From Colwellia marinimaniae (GTDB taxonomy: Bacteria > Pseudomonadota > Gammaproteobacteria > Enterobacterales > Alteromonadaceae), in NCBI RefSeq assembly GCF_002207865.1, contig NZ_BDQM01000003.1, forward strand, positions 1 through 64,000: 64,000 nucleotides of DNA, read 5' to 3'. Positions 20,889-29,402 of the stretch are shown piece by piece; position 1 is the first letter of the stretch; each line of letters opens with the position of its first letter. The notes under the pieces were generated by a model that had not been told where the DNA came from, made no database searches, and saw only the letters and a program-made list of their open reading frames with translations. Made by a program: the position numbers and the translations under genes.

Positions 20889-21095
20889 ATGAAACAGGCG
20901 ATTTGTGGTTATCATCAAGATGAAGAAGGCCATTGGGTAGCAGAGCTAGTTTGTGGACATTTTCAACATGTTAGGCACAAGCCGCCGTTTATTAATCGAC
21001 CTTGGGTTGTGTCATTACATGGACGGAAAAGCATGTTAGGGCAGTTACTCAAATGTAAAAAATGTGATGAGGGTGCAGCAAAAGATACAGGCTGA
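20889..21095 (+). CDS. DUF3565-type small protein, copy 2
   Basis: This 68-residue protein has the same Cys/His pattern as the upstream copy and almost the same DNA, including the TATACCATAGCCCC...AATACTGAGTTAAC leader. The near-identity points to a recent duplication, perhaps linked to the MITE between the copies. Whether both are expressed cannot be told; neither has a clear ribosome site. Confidence 0.75.
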   Translation: MKQAICGYHQDEEGHWVAELVCGHFQHVRHKPPFINRPWVVSLHGRKSMLGQLLKCKKCDEGAAKDTG

Positions 21096-21103
21096 AGCAC
21101 TGA

Positions 21104-21133
21104 AGGGTTATTACTTTGCTAAGCAATAACCCT
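21104..21133. terminator. hairpin between convergent DUF3565 and hemY genes
   Basis: AGGGTTATT and AATAACCCT form a perfect 9-bp stem between two convergent genes. There is no clean T run on either side, so termination is plausible but not certain. Confidence 0.45.
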
Positions 21134-21143
21134 ATTACCTTAT

Positions 21144-22352
21144 CTATAAAGCGCTGGCTTTTAACCAAATAGAATCGGCAGCTTGATACCGGCCTTGTTG
21201 GCTATGAGCCTGTGCTAAAGCGTGCAAGTCTTGGCGATCATATTGCCTACCATCATCATCGGCTAGCTTTATCAGGCTACCAAAGGCTTTTTCTGCCATA
21301 GAATATTGCCCGCTCATCAAGGCTAAATGACCTAAACAGCTTAACCATTTACCGCTATGAACATTTTTATGCAGTTGTTTTTGCACAATAACAATCAGCT
21401 CGTCGGCTTGGGTAATGGGCAGGTTACGGATTTCCTTTAAAAACTCACTACTAGGTGATTTTTTTAATAGTGGCGCTAGTAAGTTATTTATTGGCGCTAT
21501 GATTTTGTTTTCGGCTAAAACTTTGCAATAAGCAAAAAGTACGGCTTCCTGTTGTTTAACCTTACGGCTAAGTGCCTGCCAATTATCAAACAAGGCTTTA
21601 CTATCATGCTGGGTGATAATGTCATTAAAGCTACCGTAATAGGCTTGTCGTTGCCAAGCTTGAAGTACCTCATCGGTAATGGTCTTCTCTTTACGTGCTG
21701 CCGCTAAGTATTTTATCGCTTGGCTAAAACGTTGCTCAATAATGCATAAATCAATTTCTAGCGCCAGTAAGCGAGCGTCATGGCCAATCTGTTTATGGTG
21801 TTCATCAATTAAGCTGCGAGCTTGGCTGTAGGTTTCCGCCTTATCTTGATTCATTAATAATTTAATATTAACAAGAACACTTGCTAAACCAACATCTTGC
21901 AGCTTAACGGTTTCTTTTTCTAGCAATGCTAGGTAATGATTTGTATTGCTATCTAGGCTTAATTTTGCTGCTGCAGAGGCGGCAAGTAGGTAAGCACTTT
22001 GTTTACGTTTTGATGGAATGGCACTCTTGGCGAATAGCGCTTCTGCTTGGCTATAGTCCTCTAACATATAAGCGGCCAGACCTTTGTTAAAGTTGGCAAT
22101 ACCACGGCGTTGCCCGGCAAAAGCGAGCTTGTTCCAGGCACCAAAACTTAAGTTTAAACCTCCGCGCAACAGCTTTAAGCTAATAATGAGGGCAATGAAT
22201 AGTAGTGTTAACATAATGCCGGCAGATAACACGGTTAATTCTATGGTGGTGTTACCCATAGCAATAAGAATGTAACCTTTTTCATCAATTAAAAAGGGGC
22301 TTATTGCCATTACGCTAAGAAAAAGGATTAAGGCAATGATAATACGGATCAT
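21144..22352 (-). CDS. hemY: HemY, heme-biosynthesis-associated TPR protein
   Basis: The 402-residue inner-membrane protein has two N-terminal membrane segments (about 5-25 and 40-60), the HemY_N motif LLRGGLNLSFGAWNK, and a C-terminal TPR region (YSMAEKAFGSLIKLADDD, ALAQAHSQQGRYQAA). It is distinct from the protoporphyrinogen oxidase also called HemY. It is thought to scaffold heme-pathway enzymes. Its ATG overlaps the hemX stop (ATGA), and it ends the operon. Confidence 0.9.
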   Translation of the reverse strand: MIRIIIALILFLSVMAISPFLIDEKGYILIAMGNTTIELTVLSAGIMLTLLFIALIISLKLLRGGLNLSFGAWNKLAFAGQRRGIANFNKGLAAYMLEDYSQAEALFAKSAIPSKRKQSAYLLAASAAAKLSLDSNTNHYLALLEKETVKLQDVGLASVLVNIKLLMNQDKAETYSQARSLIDEHHKQIGHDARLLALEIDLCIIEQRFSQAIKYLAAARKEKTITDEVLQAWQRQAYYGSFNDIITQHDSKALFDNWQALSRKVKQQEAVLFAYCKVLAENKIIAPINNLLAPLLKKSPSSEFLKEIRNLPITQADELIVIVQKQLHKNVHSGKWLSCLGHLALMSGQYSMAEKAFGSLIKLADDDGRQYDRQDLHALAQAHSQQGRYQAADSIWLKASAL

Positions 22353-23635
22353 AACTGGCCTCCGCTCGCGGGCTCATTGTCAACGGGTTTGTTTTCTTCG
22401 GGTGTTGGCGTTTGTCCTACCGACGGGGTTGATTTTTGCTCTAGAGGGGCATTTTTTAACTTAGGGCTTTGTGGCCGCGTAATTTGCTTAGTATCATCAA
22501 GCAAACGTTTTATTGCCGCTAATGAACGTAAATCACTGGGGTAGTCGTAATAGATAGTCTGCTGTTTTAGCTGCTCTATTGCTTGATAGAACTTTTTGTT
22601 TACCGGTGAACTCATATCAAAGAATTCATTTAGCCATTGTTGAATATCAAGCAAGGTTTGTTGATAAACTTCTTCCTTTTGTTCGCTGGCAGCCCATTGC
22701 ACTAACTGTACTTTTAGACTTATATTTTGTTTTAAATGCTGCTGTTGCTCAGGAGTCATTAATGGCTCAACTTGTCCGGTTCTTCGGCGTACCGTGATAA
22801 AGTCGTTGAGAAATTTCTGCCAGGTTTTTGCGAGATTTTCTTGCCAATCACCGATATCATCGGACAAAGCAAGGTCTTCTTTGCTTGCATCGACTACGGC
22901 CGTTAGGTTCACGCTGGCCAGTGTTAATGTGGCTACCTGTTTGTTAAGTGCCATCAAGGTCAAAATGGCTTGCTGATTGTTCAGTGTTGGCATTAACGCC
23001 AAACTTTCAATATCTTCATTAATTAATGCCCGCACAGGTAGGAACTTTGGCTGATTTAATTCTTCTAGGCGATTGTCAGCATCACGGAGCAAACCGATAG
23101 CGGCTTTAGTGTCACGCTCTAGCCACATAGTACGCGCGGCCACACGCACTAAGTATTCTGCTTCATGTATTAACCAATCACTGGGCTGGCGCTGAGTCAC
23201 TTGCTGTGCTAACTGGCTAATTTGAGCCGCTAATCGCTGCACCTGGGTGTCATGTTCAATATGTACTTGCTGAGCGCTTTGTTGTGATTGGCTATTGGCA
23301 CTATGCTGTTGTTGCAATTGCTGGTTAAACTCTGCGCTTAAGCTGCTCTTTAGTTGAGCTTGGCTTTGTTGTAGCGCTTGGCTATTTTCTTGGCTTAGTG
23401 CTAGAAATTGCGCGCTAGTTTGTTGCTGTTGCCAAGTATAATGGCCAAGTGAAGTAAAAACACTTATCGTGGCAAGTACCAAAGCAATAGTCGCGGTTTT
23501 ATTTGATGATTTTTTCTGCTCAGATTTTGTCTGGTTAGTGTTAGCGTTACTGTCAGATGATGTTTTAGCGGCCTCTTGCTGCTCGGTGCCGCTATGAGCC
23601 GATAGTTTGTTGTTAGAGACTTTTTTATCCGACAT
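22349..23635 (-). CDS. hemX: HemX, uroporphyrinogen-III C-methyltransferase-like membrane protein
   Basis: The 428-residue protein has a Ser/Thr/Gln-rich cytoplasmic start, one membrane segment (about residues 45-65, TIALVLATISVFTSLGHYTW), a Gln-rich coiled region, and the HemX core (DWLIHEAEYLVRVAARTMWL, ALLRDADNRL-like). Despite the family name, no methyltransferase SAM motif is visible; the domain is the structural HemX type. The C-terminus is Pro-rich. ATG at 23635 is preferred over a start five codons earlier; both are possible. Confidence 0.88.
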   Translation of the reverse strand: MSDKKVSNNKLSAHSGTEQQEAAKTSSDSNANTNQTKSEQKKSSNKTATIALVLATISVFTSLGHYTWQQQQTSAQFLALSQENSQALQQSQAQLKSSLSAEFNQQLQQQHSANSQSQQSAQQVHIEHDTQVQRLAAQISQLAQQVTQRQPSDWLIHEAEYLVRVAARTMWLERDTKAAIGLLRDADNRLEELNQPKFLPVRALINEDIESLALMPTLNNQQAILTLMALNKQVATLTLASVNLTAVVDASKEDLALSDDIGDWQENLAKTWQKFLNDFITVRRRTGQVEPLMTPEQQQHLKQNISLKVQLVQWAASEQKEEVYQQTLLDIQQWLNEFFDMSSPVNKKFYQAIEQLKQQTIYYDYPSDLRSLAAIKRLLDDTKQITRPQSPKLKNAPLEQKSTPSVGQTPTPEENKPVDNEPASGGQL

Positions 23636-23672
23636 AATTCTATATTCCATCGTTATTTATTTTATAAATAGG

Positions 23673-24527
23673 CTACGAACCAGAGAGTGTTTGCAAGGTC
23701 TCACTAAGTATTTGAGCGCTAGCGCTATGGCTATTAATCACCCGTGTTAAACCTAAGGTTTGGGCATTTCTTTCAATACGATCACTGACTACTAACCACA
23801 AACACTGGCATTGCCAATAATTATCTGGGTTATCAGAGGTGCTGACTAGGTATTTTACTAATGCTAATAATATATCGTTACTGGTAACGACAATACAGTT
23901 AATTTGTTGTGCTCGCCATTGCTCAGCAATATTTATTGCTAATGTTCGCCATACACGTAGGTAACTTTCGACATAACTAACGTTAGCACCGCGTTGCCTT
24001 AAACAATCGGCAATATGTTCTCGCCCACCATTACCACGAATTATGACGACTTTTTTACCAGTAACCTGTGCTAATTGCGGTAGCTTAAGTATACCTTCAC
24101 TGTGCTCTTGCTGAGGTGGTGGCGATATAACGCTAGTAATACCTATTGCCTGTAGCGCTTGTTTGGTGGCATTACCAACAGCAAAAAACTTTTTGCATAC
24201 CTTGTTATTTAGTGGGTAGCTGGCGTGAGTAAATTCAACGGCGGCAACACTAATAAAGATCAGTATATCGGCGTGTGCTAGCGCTGTGCAGATGTCGTTA
24301 GCACTGGCGTTACTTTGATAGTCAAATAAGGTTTGGCTGGTGTTGGCTATGCCTTGTTGGTTAAGTAATAAGGCAAGTTGTTGAGCTTTAGCCTTAGGTC
24401 TAGTGATTAAGACCTTAAGCGGTTTACCTAAGGTAAGTAAAGACGGCTCTGGTGTAGGTGTCTCAAGTGCTATCACTTGAGAGCTATGTTCGGCAGACTT
24501 AGGTGTTTTCGGCATTACTTTCTGCAT
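23673..24527 (-). CDS. hemD: uroporphyrinogen-III synthase
   Basis: The enzyme closes hydroxymethylbilane to uroporphyrinogen III. The core starts at [19 protein letters not shown] and includes [34 protein letters not shown] and ITSNDILL-like [11 protein letters not shown], in family order. The reading frame is open far into hemC, but a start near 24527 (or ATG at 24515) leaves the normal short overlap with hemC. Even so an extra N-terminal stretch of about 35 residues precedes the core. Confidence 0.88.
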   Translation of the reverse strand: MQKVMPKTPKSAEHSSQVIALETPTPEPSLLTLGKPLKVLITRPKAKAQQLALLLNQQGIANTSQTLFDYQSNASANDICTALAHADILIFISVAAVEFTHASYPLNNKVCKKFFAVGNATKQALQAIGITSVISPPPQQEHSEGILKLPQLAQVTGKKVVIIRGNGGREHIADCLRQRGANVSYVESYLRVWRTLAINIAEQWRAQQINCIVVTSNDILLALVKYLVSTSDNPDNYWQCQCLWLVVSDRIERNAQTLGLTRVINSHSASAQILSETLQTLSGS

Positions 24528-25452
24528 ACACTTGCTGTAAGATTTTATCGGCACCTCGATTAAGTAATTCTTGCGCAAGCTTATTGCCGAGTGCTTCAGC
24601 TTCTGCAACCGGGCCAGTAATTTCACTTTTAATTATTTCACTGCCATCAACAGCACCCACTAAACCACGTAAGTAAAGTTCTTTACCATCTGCAGAGATA
24701 ACACCATAGCTGCCAATAGGTACCTGACAGCCACCTTGTAAGGCTCTGTTCATCGCACGTTCGGCTAAAACACGTATACGAGTGGTGCTACATTCTAACG
24801 GTGCCAACAAGGCTTTAATGGTTTCATCATCATTGCGACACTCAATGCCAACAGCGCCTTGGCCATTTGCCGGCAGCATGACTTCTGGTTCGATAAATTC
24901 TGCAATACGCTCAGGCATAGCTAAGCGAATTAGCCCGGCAGCGGCTAAAATGATGGCATCGTATTCACCGTCATCTAATTTTCTTAAGCGGGTGTTTACA
25001 TTGCCACGTAAATCACGAACATCTAAATCTGGGCGGCTGGCTTTTAATTGACACTGGCGGCGTAAGCTTGACGTACCGACAATGGCGCCTTGTGGTAAAT
25101 CGCTTAATGACTTGATGGTATTAGAAACAAAAGCATCACGGGGATCTTCACGAGGACAAATCACTGTTAAGCCTAAGCCATCAGGAAAATCCACCGGTAC
25201 ATCTTTCATAGAATGGACCGCAATATCAGCACGATTTTCAAGTATTGCCACTTCAAGCTCTTTAACAAATAAGCCTTTACCACCCACCTTGGCTAAAGGC
25301 GTGTCTAAAATGATATCGCCCTTGGTGGTCATAGGTACTAATTCAACGTTAATACCGGCATGAAAATGCTCAAGTTGAGCTTTAACATATTCAGCTTGCC
25401 ATAAGGCGAGAGCGCTTTTGCGTGTGGCAATGCGAACTGTAGTGTTAGTCAT
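24499..25452 (-). CDS. hemC: porphobilinogen deaminase (hydroxymethylbilane synthase)
   Basis: The 317-residue enzyme joins four porphobilinogens. [34 protein letters not shown] and [11 protein letters not shown] are all present. The dipyrromethane-cofactor cysteine lies in QGGCQVPIG near residue 242. Length agrees with the family. It follows cyaY by 24 bases and overlaps hemD, so the genes are likely cotranscribed. Confidence 0.97.
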   Translation of the reverse strand: MTNTTVRIATRKSALALWQAEYVKAQLEHFHAGINVELVPMTTKGDIILDTPLAKVGGKGLFVKELEVAILENRADIAVHSMKDVPVDFPDGLGLTVICPREDPRDAFVSNTIKSLSDLPQGAIVGTSSLRRQCQLKASRPDLDVRDLRGNVNTRLRKLDDGEYDAIILAAAGLIRLAMPERIAEFIEPEVMLPANGQGAVGIECRNDDETIKALLAPLECSTTRIRVLAERAMNRALQGGCQVPIGSYGVISADGKELYLRGLVGAVDGSEIIKSEITGPVAEAEALGNKLAQELLNRGADKILQQVYAESNAENT

Positions 25453-25476
25453 TCTATTTATCCAAATATATCAAGG

Positions 25477-25797
25477 TTACTGAGCTGAAAGCGTTAATTC
25501 AGTTTCAGCTTGTATGCTTACCGCTTTTGATAAAAACTGCCAAAATTCATCACCACTGCGTTTATCTATCCAACGCTCGTTGTTAAAGACAAAGTGGTGA
25601 CCGTTAAATTTTGTTGCTACCCATATTTCATGTAAGGGCGCTTGCTTGTTGATGATCACTTTGCTGGAATTTAGAAAAGTGAGCGTTAATAATCCGCCTA
25701 CGGCTTCGTAATCTATATCGACACCAGAGTCTTCGACAGCTTCTTCTATAGCGAGAAGAAGTTCATCAGTGAGTAAGTTGTATTGGCTATCGTTCAT
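25477..25797 (-). CDS. cyaY: frataxin homologue CyaY
   Basis: The 106-residue acidic protein carries the frataxin fold: an acidic first helix (DELLLAIEEAVEDSGVDIDYE), then a beta-sheet with LTLTFLNSSKVIINKQAPLHEIWVA and the DKRSGDEFWQFLSKAV end. Frataxin delivers or regulates iron for Fe-S cluster assembly. Here it is first in a run leading into hemCDXY, an arrangement that would tie iron handling to heme synthesis. In E. coli it stands apart, facing cyaA. Confidence 0.93.
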   Translation of the reverse strand: MNDSQYNLLTDELLLAIEEAVEDSGVDIDYEAVGGLLTLTFLNSSKVIINKQAPLHEIWVATKFNGHHFVFNNERWIDKRSGDEFWQFLSKAVSIQAETELTLSAQ

Positions 25798-25951
25798 TGC
25801 CTATCCTTTAACTATCATTATTTTTCTAAGTGAGTATTATTGTTGATAAGCATGTGAGTATAATGGTAATCAGACCAAATAAATATAGATATAGAGCGGT
25901 TAAGTTAAGCTAAAAACCTTGATTTAAACGACTTTCATGGTAAAAACCATC

Positions 25952-26230
25952 ATGAGTACCAATAGACAGCGTTACTTACATCGTAATTTAAATATCAAAA
26001 AGATTTTACTGACTTTTCTCGCTGCAGTTTTTTTATCTGCTTGTGGTATTAAAGGTGATTTATATCAAACACCTGAGCAAGCAGTTACCGAGCCAGCTGA
26101 ACAAAACCAAGCACAAACCGTAACAAGGCTTGATGAGTCAAAAAAACAACAAGCTGTGCAGCAGCCAATAGAGTCAGCAGTTATTCCTTCAGTAAAACAG
26201 TCAACAGACCAAGTTAAAGAGTCACCCTAA
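25952..26230 (+). CDS. lptM: LptM-like (YifL) outer-membrane lipoprotein
   Basis: The short lipoprotein has a basic start, a hydrophobic stretch ([16 protein letters not shown]) with lipobox LSAC, and the diagnostic [11 protein letters not shown] just after the lipid-modified cysteine. This matches LptM/YifL, which helps fold the LPS translocon LptD. The tail is longer than in E. coli and rich in Gln, Lys and Pro. ATG at 25952 is chosen over one five codons upstream. Its stop overlaps the dapF ATG (TAATG). Confidence 0.82.
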   Translation: MSTNRQRYLHRNLNIKKILLTFLAAVFLSACGIKGDLYQTPEQAVTEPAEQNQAQTVTRLDESKKQQAVQQPIESAVIPSVKQSTDQVKESP

Positions 26231-27060
26231 TGTTAGTCAACTTTTCTAAAATGCATGGTTTAGGTAATGACTTTCTCGTGCTTGATAATGTCACGCAAAA
26301 TGTTTTTTTATCACCAGAACAAATCGCTAAAATTGCTGACAGAAACTTCGGTGTTGGTTTTGATCAACTATTAATTGTTGAGCCGCCCTATGATCCCGAT
26401 TTAGATTTTCATTACCGTATTTATAATGCTGATGGCAGTGAGGTCGGGCAGTGTGGTAATGGCGCTCGCTGTTTTGCAAAGTTTGTCCGGATGAAAGGCT
26501 TGTGTAATAAACATAAGATTAAAGTTTCTACCAGTACAGGCAAGATGAATTTACACATAGAGCGTGATGGTAATATTTCCGTCACTATGCCTGTGCCGCA
26601 ATTTGAACCGAGTAAAATCCCTTTTACTGCCAAGAAAATGGAAGGCACTTATATTCTGCGCAGTGAAAGTGAAACTGTTTTATGTGGCGTTGTCTCTATG
26701 GGTAATCCACATTGTGTCGTTACCGTTGATAGTGTCGCGGAAGCGCCTGTTGCCTCACTTGGCAAAGAGTTATCAACCCATGAGCGTTTTCCTAAAGATG
26801 CCAATGTTGGTTTTATGGAAATCGTCTCGTCGAATTATATTAAATTAAGAGTCTATGAGCGTGGTGCAGCAGAAACCTTAGCTTGTGGTAGTGGTGCCTG
26901 TGCAGCCGTTGTTATTGGGTATATGCAGAAAAAACTAGCCAAACAAGTAACCGTAGAGCTGCCAGGTGGTAAATTACGCATATTTTGGCAAGGACCGGGT
27001 CACCCGGTGAAGATGTCAGGACCCGCCACTCACGTATTTGATGGCCAAATATCTATATGA
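26230..27060 (+). CDS. dapF: diaminopimelate epimerase
   Basis: The 276-residue enzyme converts LL- to meso-diaminopimelate for lysine and peptidoglycan. The two catalytic cysteines are in the motifs GQCGNGARC and [12 protein letters not shown]. The start [14 protein letters not shown] and the central GNPHCVV are also present. Length is normal (E. coli 274). Confidence 0.97.
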   Translation: MLVNFSKMHGLGNDFLVLDNVTQNVFLSPEQIAKIADRNFGVGFDQLLIVEPPYDPDLDFHYRIYNADGSEVGQCGNGARCFAKFVRMKGLCNKHKIKVSTSTGKMNLHIERDGNISVTMPVPQFEPSKIPFTAKKMEGTYILRSESETVLCGVVSMGNPHCVVTVDSVAEAPVASLGKELSTHERFPKDANVGFMEIVSSNYIKLRVYERGAAETLACGSGACAAVVIGYMQKKLAKQVTVELPGGKLRIFWQGPGHPVKMSGPATHVFDGQISI

Positions 27061-27094
27061 TACTAATCCCCAACCCTATTAGCGATAGCATGCA

Positions 27095-27808
27095 ATGAAA
27101 GAAGAAACCAGTAACATGAATGATGTACAACAAGGTATCAATAGTGAAGATCTGCCATTAACGGATGAGTTAGTGGTCAGTTACTTACAAGATAACCCTG
27201 AATTTTTTAATCGTCATAATAGTTTAATGACCAGCTTACGTTTAATCGATGAGCAACGTGGCACTGTCTCTTTAGTTGAACGCCAACAACAGCTACTTCG
27301 CCAAAAAATACACGGTTTAGAAGATGAAATTACTCAGTTAATGTCGGTCGCTAATCATAATGAGCAGTTATTTGTGCTCTATAGTGATCTCTATTTACGT
27401 TTACTTGATTGTCAGTCTGCGGGGGAATTACTCGATTGCTTACATCACACAACTATTGAGTTGTTATCGCTATCATCGTTCAAATTGTGGTTACTTCCGG
27501 CAAATAATACCGCACTTACTCATCACAGCTTATCAACAAATGATTGTGCTGACATAATGCAAAATCGTTTAAGTAAGGAGGAATACTATTTTGGTCGCTT
27601 GCAAGAAAGTGAACAAACCCTGATATTCTCGCAGCCGTGTGCAGGCTCAGTGGTATTGATTAAACTAACTCATGAAGAAAAAGTACTTGGTTTTATGGCG
27701 ATTGGTAGTGCCGAGGCCCACCATTTTGATCCACGAATGGATACCTTATTACTTAATCAATTTAAACGACTAGTGGCAAAATTGTTACAACAACAGTTAG
27801 CACTGTAG
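27095..27808 (+). CDS. DUF484 family protein (YigA-like)
   Basis: The 237-residue protein has the DUF484 hallmarks: SYLQDNPEFFNRHNSLM near the start, SLVERQQQLLRQKIHGLE, then a GAF-like second half ending MDTLLLNQFKRLVAKLLQQQ. It lies after dapF as in other gammaproteobacteria, where xerC usually follows. A second ATG seven codons in is also possible. Its 3' end is the source of the tandem repeats that follow. Confidence 0.88.
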   Translation: MKEETSNMNDVQQGINSEDLPLTDELVVSYLQDNPEFFNRHNSLMTSLRLIDEQRGTVSLVERQQQLLRQKIHGLEDEITQLMSVANHNEQLFVLYSDLYLRLLDCQSAGELLDCLHHTTIELLSLSSFKLWLLPANNTALTHHSLSTNDCADIMQNRLSKEEYYFGRLQESEQTLIFSQPCAGSVVLIKLTHEEKVLGFMAIGSAEAHHFDPRMDTLLLNQFKRLVAKLLQQQLAL

Positions 27809-28129
27809 TACTCGCTTTTGCTAAATCAATTTAAACGGCTGCTTACCGAGTAAATGGCAAAATTGTTACAACAACAGTTAGCACTGTAGTACTCGCTTTT
27901 GCTAAATCAATTTAAACGGCTGCTTACCGAGTAAATGGCAAAATTGTTACAACAACAGTTAGCACTGTAGTACTCGCTTTTGCTAAATCAATTTAAACGG
28001 CTGCTTACCGAGTAAATGGCAAAATTGTTACAACAACAGTTAGCACTGTAGTACTCGCTTTTGCTAAATCAATTTAAACGGCTGCTTACCGAGTAAATGG
28101 CAAAATTGTTACAACAACAGTTAGCACTG
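27806..28129 (+). repeat. four-copy 81-bp tandem repeat derived from the DUF484 3' end
   Basis: Four identical 81-bp units begin at 27806, 27887, 27968 and 28049. Each contains CTAAATCAATTTAAACGG and GGCAAAATTGTTACAACAAC, matching the end of the DUF484 gene, with a 12-base difference and an internal stop. Read in the gene's frame each unit gives a C-terminal tail like LLLNQFKRLL, a stop, then MAKLLQQQLAL and a stop. The perfect identity of the copies suggests recent or ongoing copy-number change. Confidence 0.9.
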
Positions 28130-28165
28130 TAAATATTTTAAGTATTATCAGGGTCATGTAAGACT

Positions 28166-28942
28166 ATGCGATTTTACCGACGATTAACCACGATTAAGGC
28201 CATCAGTTTTGATTTAGATGACACCTTATATAATAACCGCCCAGTAATGCTAGCCATTGAAAAGCAAATGTTGCAGTATTTTACTGAAAGGTTTGCCCTT
28301 TTATTGCCTGAGTTAGTTCCTAAGCTAAAGCCGATTTTTAATCGACGTTTCTGGGCACCATATCGTCAACAAGCCCTGGCAGCTACACCTGACCTTAGCC
28401 ATGATGTTGTTAGAGTTCGTTATGAAACTTATCGTTTGGGGTTGCTGGCACATAATGTCTCGGCAGAAGACGCGGTACAAGAAGCACAAGCGGGCTTAGA
28501 TTTTTTTATTAGCTTACGTAGTGATTTTACCGTACCGAAAGCGAGCCATGAATTGTTAGCGAGTTTAAGCAAGGAGTTCCCTTTGGTAGCCATCAGTAAC
28601 GGCAATGTAAATACCAAAACCTTGGGTATAGCTCACTACTTTCAACACATTTACCATGCGGGTTTTCAACGCGGTGCTAATCATGGTGAAAGTGGACACT
28701 TGCTAAGGCAAAAGCCTGCGGCAGATATGTTTACTTTGGTCTGTCAGCAGTTAACCATTCCAATGGAGCAGTTACTGCATGTCGGTGACTGTGGCTTTGC
28801 TGATATTTATGGTGCGTTAAATGCGGGCTGTCAGACTGCTTGGTTACCGCAATACGGTGTCGGTAAAAAATTACAGCAATTACCTCATATTGAATTGACC
28901 CAAGTAAGCGAACTGTTGCAATTACTTGATTATAAACAATAG
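28166..28942 (+). CDS. yigB: HAD-family phosphatase YigB (FMN phosphatase-like)
   Basis: The 258-residue haloacid-dehalogenase hydrolase has motif I FDLDDTLY at residues 14-21 with both catalytic aspartates, motif II in LVAISNGNVNT, a lysine before motif III (RQKPAADMF), and motif IV VGDCGFADIYGA. YigB in E. coli dephosphorylates FMN. It precedes uvrD as in the usual xerC-yigB-uvrD order, but xerC is not seen. Confidence 0.9.
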   Translation: MRFYRRLTTIKAISFDLDDTLYNNRPVMLAIEKQMLQYFTERFALLLPELVPKLKPIFNRRFWAPYRQQALAATPDLSHDVVRVRYETYRLGLLAHNVSAEDAVQEAQAGLDFFISLRSDFTVPKASHELLASLSKEFPLVAISNGNVNTKTLGIAHYFQHIYHAGFQRGANHGESGHLLRQKPAADMFTLVCQQLTIPMEQLLHVGDCGFADIYGALNAGCQTAWLPQYGVGKKLQQLPHIELTQVSELLQLLDYKQ

Positions 28943-29276
28943 GCATACCTAAATCCGTACAGTTGCTATAGCGCTTAGTGCTATAAAACAGATCAAAAAC
29001 CTTATCTTTTGCTTGCTCACTACGCAGTAATTCAGTACGGGTTAATTGCGGTAACTTCATCTTTATTGAGCATGGGCACTGTCAGAATTAAAGATAAATA
29101 ACGCAGCAACACTTGTTGGGGTATGCATCATAGCTTTGAAAGTAAACAGCAGTTAAATGCTCTAGTCGCTTGTTTTATAGTGTTATTTATCCTTGTTTTC
29201 TTTATTAATTCCTTGGATATCAAAATCAGTGTAGCGAAATTGACTAGCAGGAACGAGCTATAATGCGCTGTAAGGG
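28943..29276. other. intergenic stretch between yigB and uvrD
   Basis: The 460-base gap holds the uvrD control region at its right end. In the rest, TATAGCGCTTAGTGCTATA forms a palindrome at 28967-28985. A minus-strand reading frame enters from the right but has no recognised homology. No RNA gene or mobile element was recognised. Confidence 0.5.
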
Positions 29277-29296
29277 TACTGTAAAAATAAACAGCA
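29277..29296 (+). promoter_or_regulatory. LexA (SOS) box upstream of uvrD
   Basis: TACTGTAAAAATAAACAGCA matches the gammaproteobacterial LexA consensus CTG-N10-CAG with AT-rich centre and flanking TA. It lies just downstream of a TATAAT at 29260 and about 105 bases ahead of uvrD, which is a known SOS gene in relatives. Confidence 0.8.
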
Positions 29297-29402
29297 GATC
29301 ACAACAACTAGTTTTAAATGGTGATATACTTTTACCTATTATTATTTAGCACCACTATCTACTTCATTAGATAATGCCACCGCAAGAAAGGTTTTTAACC
29401 CT

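Noticed and set aside
23673..24626. hemD starting at the first ATG of its frame, deep inside hemC
   Set aside because: This would give a 128-base overlap with hemC and an N-terminal extension without family support; starts near the hemC stop fit better.
28731..29060. A 109-codon minus-strand frame starting MKLPQLTRTELLRSEQ between yigB and uvrD
   Set aside because: Its first third lies outside yigB and looks protein-like, but the rest runs antisense through yigB. No family is recognised and the ribosome site is weak, so it is not called as a gene.
29240..29265. A full sigma70 promoter for uvrD using TTGACT and TATAAT
   Set aside because: The two boxes are only 13 bases apart. The TATAAT alone may be real, but the pair as seen is not a normal promoter.
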